A DNA stretch of 64,000 bases from Acidianus sp. HS-5. GTDB taxonomy: Archaea; Thermoproteota; Thermoprotei_A; Sulfolobales; Sulfolobaceae. The position numbers and the translations under genes were made by a program. The notes under the pieces were generated by a model. That model saw nothing but the letters and a program-made list of their open reading frames with translations. It was not told where the DNA came from and did no database searches. The stretch is taken from positions 1,054,001-1,118,000 of the forward strand of contig NZ_AP025245.1 in the NCBI RefSeq assembly GCF_021655615.1. Reading direction: 5' to 3'. Positions 48,081 through 56,201 of the stretch are shown piece by piece; position 1 is the stretch's first letter, and every line of letters begins with the position of its first letter.

Positions 48081-48939
48081 TATTAGTAGATATTAATGAG
48101 CGCTTTTTAATTTTCTCTGGAACTACTTTTATCTCCACCATAACTACGTTCTCGAACGAGTTTACTACTCGTTTTACAGTTTTCCTAATCCTATATACGT
48201 CTGAGAGTTTGCAATCTGGTGGTAACGAGACCACAACATATACCATATAAAATGAACCTAATTTCCTAACGTAAACATTCTTAAGATTAATACTAAGACT
48301 TTCTAAAATTATCTTTATCCTTTCCTTAAAGGGCGCGTCATAATTTACGCCTATTAATGAATAAATTGCCTCTTTAAATTGTCTTATTGCATCTGCTAAA
48401 ATGAAGCCTATTATAGTAATAACCATCGCTAATGTGAGATAATATTCGTTTATAATTATCGCGAATCCACTTATTATTTCCATAATTAAGTCCAATTTAC
48501 TGTGAGTAAGATCGGTTCTTACTAAAGAAATCCAAGAGTAACGTCTCTCAAAAATTAATACTGCTAAAGTTAGCACGCTACTTGAATATATTATTAAAGA
48601 TAACCATGTAGGAACTTTATAATTAATATCATAGATTGTTATATTAATATAATACATGGAAAGTATCACTATAAAGATCGTAACGAATAGTATTGATATG
48701 CTCTCTAAATTATACAATCCCCAAGGGAATTTATTAGATCGCCGATATATTATGTTAAGCAATAGAGAAAACAATATTGCAGAAGTCGCATCTATAAATC
48801 CGTGAAAAGAATCCGCTATAAGTATAGCGGAGCGGTAAGTCTCACCAAAATATATTTCTAAGATTGAAACTGGCAAGAGCAATACGCCAGTAAATAAAAA
48901 TATCCTTGAGACTTCCCTTAATTTTTCCAATGGTATCAA
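47959..48939 (-). CDS. Divergent CDF-type cation transporter, possibly with a shifted C-terminus
   Basis: A 326-residue protein. Six membrane segments and CDF metal motifs are seen: DSFHGFID in helix 2 and THSKLDL in helix 5. The C-terminal domain runs to about residue 278 (VEIKVVPEKIKK). After that the frame continues for about 45 residues with low-complexity polar sequence that overlaps the next gene by 122 nt. Adding or removing one base in the AAATTAAAAAG tract near 48108 would put a stop just before the next start codon in either case. The tail is therefore probably an artefact of an indel. Metal unknown. Confidence 0.75.
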   Translation of the reverse strand: MIPLEKLREVSRIFLFTGVLLLPVSILEIYFGETYRSAILIADSFHGFIDATSAILFSLLLNIIYRRSNKFPWGLYNLESISILFVTIFIVILSMYYINITIYDINYKVPTWLSLIIYSSSVLTLAVLIFERRYSWISLVRTDLTHSKLDLIMEIISGFAIIINEYYLTLAMVITIIGFILADAIRQFKEAIYSLIGVNYDAPFKERIKIILESLSINLKNVYVRKLGSFYMVYVVVSLPPDCKLSDVYRIRKTVKRVVNSFENVVMVEIKVVPEKIKKRSLISTNNATKVSRGNKVNETGRPKYSANFKDIKNGRELVKKAVTKD

Positions 48940-49209
48940 ACATAATCACCTTTTCATACCCAATATATTATTTACCCCTATTGTTAAAAAGTTTACACTA
49001 TAAGGATATTTTAGAACGTAGAAATATTATTGAACTTAAAAGATTACATAATATAACCTTATATGCATAGTTATTTTTTACCCTCCAACTAAAAACTTAT
49101 TAAAATATGTCAAGATTAGCTCGTATAACTTTTTTTGAAAAAATATAGATTAATCTTCGTTACTTTTCTTGAAGTAAATTTTTTAAAGTAAAATAACTTC
49201 ATATCATAT

Positions 49210-49347
49210 ATGGCAGAAAAGAAGACTGAAATAAATAGCTTTTCTGATCTAATAAAGGCATTATTCAAAGATGATAACTGGTACTTGGGAGGTTTTGTAG
49301 TAGCATTAATATTGTTTATCATATTCGATTTGATAGTATATAAATAA
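49210..49347 (+). CDS. 45-residue single-helix membrane protein
   Basis: A short reading frame: polar start MAEKKTEINSFSDLIKAL, a kink DDNWY, then one membrane helix (about 27-43) and the ending VYK. The frame is closed by TAA at 49345-49347 and starts with a clean ATG after AT-rich promoter-like DNA. It could be a small subunit of a membrane complex or an orphan membrane protein. No family recognised. Confidence 0.6.
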   Translation: MAEKKTEINSFSDLIKALFKDDNWYLGGFVVALILFIIFDLIVYK

Positions 49348-49418
49348 TTTTATTTTTAATTTTTAATGATTTCTCAATATGAACAAGTTTTATAAAGTGG
49401 TAAAATGTTTACATTTAT

Positions 49419-50015
49419 GTGACCAAAGTGGCTAGAGTAAATATTGCAGCTGATGCTGAAATAGTTAAAGACCTAGAAAAAGAAGCTAAAAGTAAAGGAT
49501 ATACAATATTCTCTCTCACCAATATAGCACTAAAATCTATGTTAGAGCTGTTAAAAAATGGAGAGGATTCTACAACCTTATCTCATTTGGTAGAATTTTA
49601 CAAAATAACTAAAGATCTAGATATAATTCCTGTTACATCTTGGTTTATAGAAAACTTGGTTAAATTAGCATATGAAAAAGATCAAAAAGCATTGGAAGAA
49701 ATATGTGACGGAGCAGGACAACAGATATCCTCCTATTTGAGGTCTAGAGCATCTACGTTTGATGAATTATTACAGATTTATGATACAATAAAGGCCATAT
49801 TACCAATAAAAGATATAAAAATAAAAAGAGCAAATGATGAGATAATTGAGATAAGAATAACTGGAAGCGGGTTTAGTAGTGAATCTACACTATGCACATC
49901 TAAGGTATTTAGAAAAATTCTAGAATCTTATTACTTTGAAATCTTGGAATTAACTCACTCTCCCGGAGGAATAATATTTTCTAGAGTCAAATATCAGGGC
50001 CAACCTAATAAGTAA
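49419..50015 (+). CDS. Conserved hypothetical protein, possible regulator
   Basis: A 198-residue protein. The N-terminal 45 residues (ARVNIAADAEIVKDLEKEA, then helix) resemble a ribbon-helix-helix DNA-binding fold. The middle is helical, with a CDGAGQQISSYL stretch, and the end RITGSGFSSESTLCTSKV with SPGGIIFSRVKY is strand-rich, like a small-molecule or dimer domain. It starts with GTG (TTTATGTGACC). It overlaps the convergent nep1 gene by 22 nt. Function unknown. Confidence 0.7.
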   Translation: MTKVARVNIAADAEIVKDLEKEAKSKGYTIFSLTNIALKSMLELLKNGEDSTTLSHLVEFYKITKDLDIIPVTSWFIENLVKLAYEKDQKALEEICDGAGQQISSYLRSRASTFDELLQIYDTIKAILPIKDIKIKRANDEIIEIRITGSGFSSESTLCTSKVFRKILESYYFEILELTHSPGGIIFSRVKYQGQPNK

Positions 50016-50644
50016 TTACATGAAGATAATATTCTACATATTACTTGTTGAGTTTCTAAAGTTCTCCTGCTTATTGAGTAATGTTCAGTAAAAAGATCTT
50101 GCACTTCTTCAGAAAAATCACTATGCTGAAATGCTCCAATACCTAAAAGTAAATTATCGTTACACAAATCTTTAGGATCTACTTTATTTCCATCTTCAGA
50201 GAGAAGAATTGGCTTATATTTTTTAACTATATCGGATAACTTCACATTTAGGATTTCCATTAAAGGTTTAGAAGAATTAGGTGGTATTTTACCAATTTTT
50301 AATAATTGTTCCATTAGACCTATAAATCTGTTATAATTTTTAGGAGGACTCATGTCTCTCTCAACTTTTATGACCTTTGAGTCGTATGTATGAATATAAA
50401 AATCTCCTAAAATTTCCTTTTCAGATAGAATCATAACCATTGCCATATGCACAATGTCTGGCCTTCCTCTTTTTTGCCAATCTTTCATTTTTCTCATTGC
50501 ATGATAATGCAAAGAGATGTCTAGCATAGTATCTTCAGGTCTCTTTCCTCTCTTTTCTGCATTTTTAATAACGCTAGGGTCGTTTAAGATTTCCTTAGGC
50601 ACCAGCTCTAGAGCAGAATCTAAAAGGATGAAGTTAAGTTTCAC
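49994..50644 (-). CDS. nep1: 16S rRNA pseudouridine N1-methyltransferase Nep1
   Basis: A 216-residue SPOUT methyltransferase of the Nep1/EMG1 family: FILLDSALELVP at the start, LDISLHYHAMRKM, GRPDIVHMAM, and the knot region LLLGIGAFQHSDF. It methylates the hypermodified pseudouridine of helix 35 in 16S rRNA and assists small-subunit assembly. It is divergent from rnp4 with a 18-nt gap, so a very compact shared promoter is expected. Confidence 0.95.
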   Translation of the reverse strand: MKLNFILLDSALELVPKEILNDPSVIKNAEKRGKRPEDTMLDISLHYHAMRKMKDWQKRGRPDIVHMAMVMILSEKEILGDFYIHTYDSKVIKVERDMSPPKNYNRFIGLMEQLLKIGKIPPNSSKPLMEILNVKLSDIVKKYKPILLSEDGNKVDPKDLCNDNLLLGIGAFQHSDFSEEVQDLFTEHYSISRRTLETQQVICRILSSCNYLLGWP

Positions 50645-50662
50645 AAAATAAAAATATGAGTT

Positions 50663-50983
50663 GTGAATAAAAAAGCTCTAAAGAAGAGGGCATTAAGGCT
50701 AATAGATGATGCTGTAAAACTTGCAGAAGAAGGCAATTTAGAGTTAGCAAGGAAATACGTATTACTTGCTAGAGAATATTCTAATAAAGGTAGATTTAAA
50801 ATACCTATAGAATATAAAAGAACATTCTGTAGGAAGTGCTTAACTCCTTTAATTCCAGGCAGAACAGAAAGGATAAGAATAAAGTCAAAGATTTTAGTTA
50901 GAAGTTGCTTAATTTGTGGGTGGATAAGAAGATATGATCTCAGAAAAAGTAAAGAAAGTAAAAGCAGAACACCCAGCGATTAG
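50663..50983 (+). CDS. rnp4: RNase P protein component 4 (Rpp21/Rpr2)
   Basis: A 106-residue basic protein: two N-terminal helices (KKRALRLIDDAVKLAEEG, LARKYVLLAREYSNK) and a zinc ribbon with C-x2-C in FCRKCLTPLIPG and a second C-x2-C in SCLICGW. It partners Rnp1-3 and the RNA subunit in tRNA 5-prime processing. It starts with GTG. Its 3-prime end overlaps the CRM gene by 50 nt, another sign of an RNA-processing operon. Confidence 0.93.
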   Translation: MNKKALKKRALRLIDDAVKLAEEGNLELARKYVLLAREYSNKGRFKIPIEYKRTFCRKCLTPLIPGRTERIRIKSKILVRSCLICGWIRRYDLRKSKESKSRTPSD

Positions 50984-51185
50984 GATAGGTAAGAATGGGT
51001 TAACGGAAGGCTTGGTAAATGAGATAAAAAGACAACTAAAGGAGCACGAAGTAGTGAAAGTAAAGATAGGGATCAAGGAACAAGACAGAAGAGAACTCGC
51101 CAAGAAAGTTGCAGAATCGGTTAACGCTAGACTTGTAGAAGTTAGAGGATACACATTCATATTGATGAGAAATGATAGCCATTGA
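50934..51185 (+). CDS. CRM-domain RNA-binding protein (YhbY-like)
   Basis: An 83-residue single CRM domain: VKAEHPAIRIGKNGLTEGLVNEI with the family GxxG loop IGKNGLT, KVKIG and a closing strand RLVEVRGYTFILMR. CRM proteins bind structured RNA; YhbY associates with pre-50S ribosomes. Coupled with rnp4 and the DUF371 gene by overlaps. Confidence 0.92.
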   Translation: MISEKVKKVKAEHPAIRIGKNGLTEGLVNEIKRQLKEHEVVKVKIGIKEQDRRELAKKVAESVNARLVEVRGYTFILMRNDSH

Positions 51186-51636
51186 TTCCCTAGAAATATA
51201 TGGTCATCCTAACGTCCTGGGTAAGCATAGATCTACTCTTGAATTTACTAAAGAAGATTACTTGACTCTTAGAGGAGATTGCATACTAGGAATAAATTCA
51301 ACTAAAGCTATCGTAGATCTAAAAGAGGAAGTAAAAGAGATCCTTAGAGAAAACGGTTATGGCTATGTAGTAATTAAGATTGATGATACAGTAGATATAA
51401 TATCTGGACGAGGAAATACACAAATGACCTTTTCTAATAAAATAAAAATGATAATAAGAAAATCAAATTTTATTTCTGATTCTACTTTATTGATTTATTC
51501 AGATAAAGCTGCTGTAGATATTAAAAGGGAAATCGTAAACAAATTAAGACAAGGAAGTAAGGCTAAGGTTTTTATTATTGCATCTGATGTACCCCTTAAA
51601 AATGAAGAGATCCTTAGAATAATCATTAACTCTTAA
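51172..51636 (+). CDS. DUF371 family protein
   Basis: A 154-residue protein with DUF371 features: EIYGHPNVLGKHRSTLEFT at the start and LTLRGDCILGINSTKA. The family is widespread in archaea and unassigned; it co-occurs here with RNA-processing genes. The second half is helical, ending VPLKNEEILRIIINS. It overlaps the CRM gene by 14 nt and the convergent methyltransferase gene by 93 nt, a long overlap. Confidence 0.85.
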   Translation: MIAIDSLEIYGHPNVLGKHRSTLEFTKEDYLTLRGDCILGINSTKAIVDLKEEVKEILRENGYGYVVIKIDDTVDIISGRGNTQMTFSNKIKMIIRKSNFISDSTLLIYSDKAAVDIKREIVNKLRQGSKAKVFIIASDVPLKNEEILRIIINS

Positions 51637-52320
51637 CCATTTATATGCAGGTATTTTAGATATTCCTCCCTTTGTAGATAGTATATAAATAATTAATTCC
51701 TCCCTAGTTACTCTACACAATTCATTTAGAAATTCCAATACCATTGTAGGATTATCTGCATAAACTTTATCAAAAGATTTTTCTCTAAAGGGTAAATTAT
51801 GTGCATCATATTGAACAATATCTATTAGGTGAATTTTCTTCCTATTAAGTGATAAGCTTTCTCTAAGCATCTCTAATCCTTCTATGTTTAGATCACCTGC
51901 TATAACATACTTGGAAACGGTGCTCGCGTGCATCGCAATACCGCCATAGCCGCAAAACGCATCCAAAATTTTCTCGCTCTCCTTAACTTCTTCCTCTACC
52001 TTATTATGTTCGCCACCTAATGAAGGATTAACGTACACCTTTTTAATATCTACAACAAAAGACAGACCATTTTCTTTAAAAATGGTTTTTGATATATCTT
52101 CACCTCCTATTAATTCTAATTCACTAATCCTGAGTTCTCCAGAAACTTTTCTTTTAATATAAACAGCCTTAACTCTAGGATTAATTTGCATGATAGCTTT
52201 GACTAATTTTTCTTTATCTATATCTCTTTTCTTTGGAGATAAAATTACTATATTGCCAATTATGTAATAACTAGATACTCCATCTACTAATTCTCTTAAT
52301 TTAGGAGTTTTGCTTTTCAT
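51544..52320 (-). CDS. Trm5/TYW2-like SAM methyltransferase
   Basis: A 258-residue protein of the Trm5-like group. An N-terminal domain with SELELIGGEDIS precedes the linker ENGLSFVVDIKKVYVNPSL and the SAM motif ILDAFCGYGGIAMHAS. The catalytic NPP/NLP of tRNA m1G37 methyltransferases is changed to DNPTMV, so it may modify another base or be a wyosine-type (Taw) enzyme or an inactive paralogue. It is shorter than canonical Trm5 (about 330). The last 30 residues are encoded over the convergent DUF371 gene. Confidence 0.82.
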   Translation of the reverse strand: MKSKTPKLRELVDGVSSYYIIGNIVILSPKKRDIDKEKLVKAIMQINPRVKAVYIKRKVSGELRISELELIGGEDISKTIFKENGLSFVVDIKKVYVNPSLGGEHNKVEEEVKESEKILDAFCGYGGIAMHASTVSKYVIAGDLNIEGLEMLRESLSLNRKKIHLIDIVQYDAHNLPFREKSFDKVYADNPTMVLEFLNELCRVTREELIIYILSTKGGISKIPAYKWLRVNDYSKDLFIFKGYIRCNNKNLSLTSLS

Positions 52321-52342
52321 AAAAATTTAATCTAAAAATACT

Positions 52343-53344
52343 TCAAACCTTCTTAAATTTGTCCATCTCTGAGCTGTGTCCTGCAAACAGTGATGCATTA
52401 GGATCAATATACTTCTTTGCAACACTGGTAGCTATTGCCACTTGCCCAAATCCAACAGCAATTAATGCTAATTTTGGAGCTCCTTCTTGGCTAACAATAT
52501 CTCCTGCGGCATAAACTCCAGGTAAGTTAGTTTCCATTCTTGGATTAACAAGCACATCCCTTCCTTTCATAGCTACTCCCCATTTTGGTAAATTGCCCAG
52601 ATCTCCCTTAAAGCCTATACTTATAATCACTGAATCCACGTCGAGTGTCTTTTCTTCTTTGGTCCTATTATCGAATATTATAGCTTGAGTGACCTTATTT
52701 CCGTCCCCTTTAACTTCTTTTAGTTCATGCCATGTATATACTGTAGCGACTTGGAATAACTCTCTTACACTTCTTTCGTGAGCTCTAAACTGATCCCTCC
52801 TGTGGATTAATGTAACGGATTTTGCTACTGGAGCTAAAGTTAAAGCCCAATCTACTGCAGCATCTCCTCCTCCAACTATTAGAACTCTCTTACCTTCAAA
52901 ATCTTTCTTCCTCCTTACAGTGTAATAAAGTCCTTTATTCTCATACTCTACCTCTCCCTTAGCACCTAACCTTGAAGGCATTATTTTTCCTATACCCATT
53001 GCTATTAATACTGTTTTTGTTTTAAATTGATTACCTTTATCTGTCCTTACTATCCACATATTATCATCAGTTTTTTGTATCATATCTACCCATTCCTTAA
53101 GCCTAATATCAGGAGAGAACATCTTAGCTTGTTCCACTAATCTCTGTGCTAGATCATATCCTAATATGCCTGGATAACCACCAACATCATAAACCATCTT
53201 TTCTGGGTACAATGAAACTAATTGACCTCCTAACTCGTCTTGAGAATCTATTACCATTGTTTTCATATCTCTTAAAGTGGCATAGAACGCACCAAATAAA
53301 CCTACTGGACCGCCACCTACTATTATCATATCGTATTCTGACAT
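52343..53344 (-). CDS. Ferredoxin-NADP reductase, thioredoxin-reductase-like (type 2 FNR)
   Basis: A 333-residue flavoprotein with FAD motif IIVGGGPVGLFGAFYA, NADP motif VLIVGGGDAAVDWAL, and the late FAD loop GVYAAGDIV. The active CxxC of thioredoxin reductases is missing, which points to ferredoxin/flavodoxin-NADP reductase of the TrxR-like type, as described in Sulfolobales and green sulfur bacteria. It transfers electrons between ferredoxin and NADP. Confidence 0.92.
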   Translation of the reverse strand: MSEYDMIIVGGGPVGLFGAFYATLRDMKTMVIDSQDELGGQLVSLYPEKMVYDVGGYPGILGYDLAQRLVEQAKMFSPDIRLKEWVDMIQKTDDNMWIVRTDKGNQFKTKTVLIAMGIGKIMPSRLGAKGEVEYENKGLYYTVRRKKDFEGKRVLIVGGGDAAVDWALTLAPVAKSVTLIHRRDQFRAHERSVRELFQVATVYTWHELKEVKGDGNKVTQAIIFDNRTKEEKTLDVDSVIISIGFKGDLGNLPKWGVAMKGRDVLVNPRMETNLPGVYAAGDIVSQEGAPKLALIAVGFGQVAIATSVAKKYIDPNASLFAGHSSEMDKFKKV

Positions 53345-53464
53345 ATGTTTTCATAGATTTTAGAAAACTTATACTATTTAAACCTTACTAATTATCCATT
53401 CAAAATAGTCTATATCCTTGAAGGATAGTTAATTATAAAATTAAGAACAATATGTGAAGATTTA

Positions 53465-53809
53465 ATGCAGTTATGCTTATTCATGATATTGGTAATCCCC
53501 TACTTTATATTATGGGGCTTATGGGGCAAATATTTTAGAAAGATAATTATTGAAGGGTTAAAATACGTAGGTGACGATTATATTGATGAAAAGTATAAAA
53601 TAACTCCTCTTTCTTCGGTAAAAGTTAATATCAATGGAAAGTGCACAATAATAATAAATGGAGGAACAAGCTGGGCAACTATTAGGATAAACGGAGGACC
53701 TAGAGAGAAAATTTTCAAAATTAGATTATTAAATGCTACAGGTACTCTTGAAATAATAAATGAAAGTAGATTCTTCCCTATTATAGTGTCTATTAGACGT
53801 TCACCTTAA
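53465..53809 (+). CDS. Membrane-anchored hypothetical protein
   Basis: A 114-residue protein: an N-terminal hydrophobic helix (about 3-20; possible anchor, with no clear cleavage site), then a strand-rich soluble domain containing INGKCTIIINGGTSWATIRI and GGPREKIFKIRLL. The repeated strands suggest a small beta-sandwich on the outside. No family recognised. It converges with the MFS gene, overlapping by 17 nt. Confidence 0.65.
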   Translation: MQLCLFMILVIPYFILWGLWGKYFRKIIIEGLKYVGDDYIDEKYKITPLSSVKVNINGKCTIIINGGTSWATIRINGGPREKIFKIRLLNATGTLEIINESRFFPIIVSIRRSP

Positions 53810-54857
53810 GTTTCTTTAGTAAAATCAATGGGACAAGAGATAATATAGTTGTTATTATCCATATCATACTTCCAACAAAACTTCCAATTGGCTCAAATAA
53901 GCTTCCAATTAATATATTTAGTGAATTTACTTCTGCTAGCGAAATTCCAGAATTTATTCCCTTGCCGATAGAAGCTATTGCGTATACAAGCGATATGGAT
54001 AATTCATTAAAGACGCCTATTACTACTATTCCTAGGATATAATACTTTGTATAAAGAAGCAAAGCGGGCGTGCTTCCTAATACTGACGATATAATCAATA
54101 GTTTCGTTTTGTCTATTTTATCTCCTAAAAAACCTAGCAAACCACCTAACATCGATGATAAAAGCAGAATTGAAGTAAATTCACTGCTTTGTAAAACTTG
54201 TATATTTAGATAGAATTTTGCAAAAGAAGGAAATAATTCTCCCACTACATAATATATTCCCCATACTCCTGCAGATGCTATACCTATTATAAATGAATTC
54301 CTATCTTTAATCATCTTCCAATTCATTTTCAAGTTAGGTTTATTGAGATTGATAATTGCTGCAAGGACTGTAAGAGTAGACAGTATAATTGAAGATAAGA
54401 AAAAATCTAATTTTTCGTCTAAAATTATCCAGTTTAATCCTAATATTCCTCCTAAAGCAAACATAGAATTATAGACTCCTAACGCTGTAGTTATTTTCTT
54501 CTCGTTTAAGTACGATAAAATTGCAGCACCAGTTGAAAAGAACATAGATGCACCAACACCTGCAGTAAAATAGAACATTAGAATTTGCATGAAATCTCTT
54601 GAAATACCAATAAGAAATATAGATAAGGACATTATGAATAGCCCTAAAACCAAAGTATTTCTGGAACCTAATTTAGAGGAAATAAACGCAGAAGGTATTT
54701 GCATACTACCTGAACCTAAAAAGAAGGAAAATGGTATTAATCCTGCTAAATCTATCGGAACCTTAAAATTAGTGACTATATAAGGTATTGCCGGTGCTAA
54801 GTAGAACCAACTTATCGCATATATTACTCTGGCAAAAAATATTGAATAACCTTTCAT
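53793..54857 (-). CDS. MFS transporter
   Basis: A 354-residue membrane protein with about 11 helices and MFS-like loops: ISSKLGSRNTLVLG after helix 2 and LGFLGDKIDKTKLLII in the second half. It is rather short for the superfamily (400+), but both halves are present. Substrate unknown. It lies alone, convergent with the small anchored protein. Confidence 0.82.
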   Translation of the reverse strand: MKGYSIFFARVIYAISWFYLAPAIPYIVTNFKVPIDLAGLIPFSFFLGSGSMQIPSAFISSKLGSRNTLVLGLFIMSLSIFLIGISRDFMQILMFYFTAGVGASMFFSTGAAILSYLNEKKITTALGVYNSMFALGGILGLNWIILDEKLDFFLSSIILSTLTVLAAIINLNKPNLKMNWKMIKDRNSFIIGIASAGVWGIYYVVGELFPSFAKFYLNIQVLQSSEFTSILLLSSMLGGLLGFLGDKIDKTKLLIISSVLGSTPALLLYTKYYILGIVVIGVFNELSISLVYAIASIGKGINSGISLAEVNSLNILIGSLFEPIGSFVGSMIWIITTILSLVPLILLKKLKVNV

Positions 54858-54914
54858 TGTGGTATTAGCAATAAAAGAAGACTATTATAATCTATGCTTC
54901 ATAAATATCACTGA

Positions 54915-55658
54915 ATGAGAATTAAGATAATTAGCAAGCCTTCAGATCAAATCTTAGAAATAGTACATAAAGTTATAGACAATGCCAAGATTCAAGGATT
55001 CGTAATAGATGAGCAAAATCCAGATATTATAGTAGCAATAGGCGGAGACGGAACACTGTTAAAGGCAGTAAAGCTAAACAAACCAGTAATAGCAATTAAA
55101 GCTGGAAGAAGAGGATTTCTAATGGACGTAACTCCAGACTCTATAGATGAGGTCTTTAAAAGACTTAAGGAAAAAGATTACAGAATTCAAGAGTATCCCC
55201 TTTTAGAGACAAATACGTGTGGATTCTCTTCCTTATCATTTAATGAAACGGGAATTTTAGCAGACCAGCCTGAGACTATTTTATTAACATTGTCATTTCT
55301 AAATTCTGAAATTCAAATTGAAGGAGACGGTGCTCTCATTTCAACACCTCAAGGAACTACAGGATGGAGTCTTTCAGCTACTGGAAATATTCTTTACAGC
55401 ATAAATGCAATGGAAATAGCTTTCATGAATCCAGTTCTTTCTCCCTTAAAATCTGTAGTATTACCGCCAACTGAAATAAAAGTTAAAGTAGAAAGTAAAG
55501 GATATCCACAAAAAATAAGAGTTACCAGTGATGGAGATCTCTTAAAAACTATAAGAGAGGGAAGCGAAATAAGCATCAGATTAAGTGCAAAAAAAGCGGT
55601 AATATACAGATTTTTTGATATAGATCCATTGAGGATGATATTAAATGGAAAGAAATAG
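54915..55658 (+). CDS. nadK: NAD kinase
   Basis: A 247-residue kinase. The phosphate-binding GGDGTLLKA (motif I) is at about 49-57, the conserved NE/D site is in LSFNETG, and the later glycine-rich STPQGTTGWSLSATG (substrate motif) is intact. It phosphorylates NAD to NADP using ATP or polyphosphate. It overlaps the nob1 gene by 14 nt. Confidence 0.94.
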   Translation: MRIKIISKPSDQILEIVHKVIDNAKIQGFVIDEQNPDIIVAIGGDGTLLKAVKLNKPVIAIKAGRRGFLMDVTPDSIDEVFKRLKEKDYRIQEYPLLETNTCGFSSLSFNETGILADQPETILLTLSFLNSEIQIEGDGALISTPQGTTGWSLSATGNILYSINAMEIAFMNPVLSPLKSVVLPPTEIKVKVESKGYPQKIRVTSDGDLLKTIREGSEISIRLSAKKAVIYRFFDIDPLRMILNGKK

Positions 55659-56127
55659 AAATGTAATTCTTGATACTGCAGGCTTTCTAGCAGGATTAGA
55701 AAATTTACTTGATAGAGTTTACACAACACCATACGTAATAAACGAAGTAAAAGATTTTGCCTCAAGAAGTTCTCTTAACTTAGCTAGTAGCTCGGGAAAA
55801 GTTATAGTAATGGAACCTTCTAAAACTTCAGTAAATAAAGTATTGAAAATAATGATGGAGATTAATGAACAAACTCTCTCAAAAACTGATATTTCGATAA
55901 TCGCCCTTTCCTTAGATCTATTACCTTCATTAGTTTTTACTGATGATTTATCATTACAAAATATCCTCTTAAGACTTAATATTCCGTTTAAATCAGTAAA
56001 ATTAAATAAATATGCAAGTAGTAAAAAGGAATTTATTTATATATGTCAGGAATGTAAAAGAAAATTTAATAAATATTTAAAAGAGTGTCCCTATTGTGGC
56101 GGAAAAATAGTAAAAACTAACAAATAG
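55645..56127 (+). CDS. nob1: rRNA maturation endonuclease Nob1
   Basis: A 160-residue protein: PIN domain (1 to about 115) with ILDTAGFLAG, INEVKDF and FTDDLSLQN (acidic triad), and a C-terminal zinc ribbon with CQECKRKF and CPYCGGK. It cleaves the 3-prime end of 16S rRNA precursor. Overlap with nadK by 14 nt indicates co-transcription. Confidence 0.93.
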   Translation: MERNRNVILDTAGFLAGLENLLDRVYTTPYVINEVKDFASRSSLNLASSSGKVIVMEPSKTSVNKVLKIMMEINEQTLSKTDISIIALSLDLLPSLVFTDDLSLQNILLRLNIPFKSVKLNKYASSKKEFIYICQECKRKFNKYLKECPYCGGKIVKTNK

Positions 56128-56201
56128 ATTGTATACAAATTCAATTTAAGATTGCTTATATATTCTAGAAAAGTTTAATTTAAGATATTTTAAATAACTT
56201 T

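Noticed and set aside
55394..55765. Minus-strand frame opposite nadK and nob1
   Set aside because: Both opposite genes are clear; the frame has no recognisable features.
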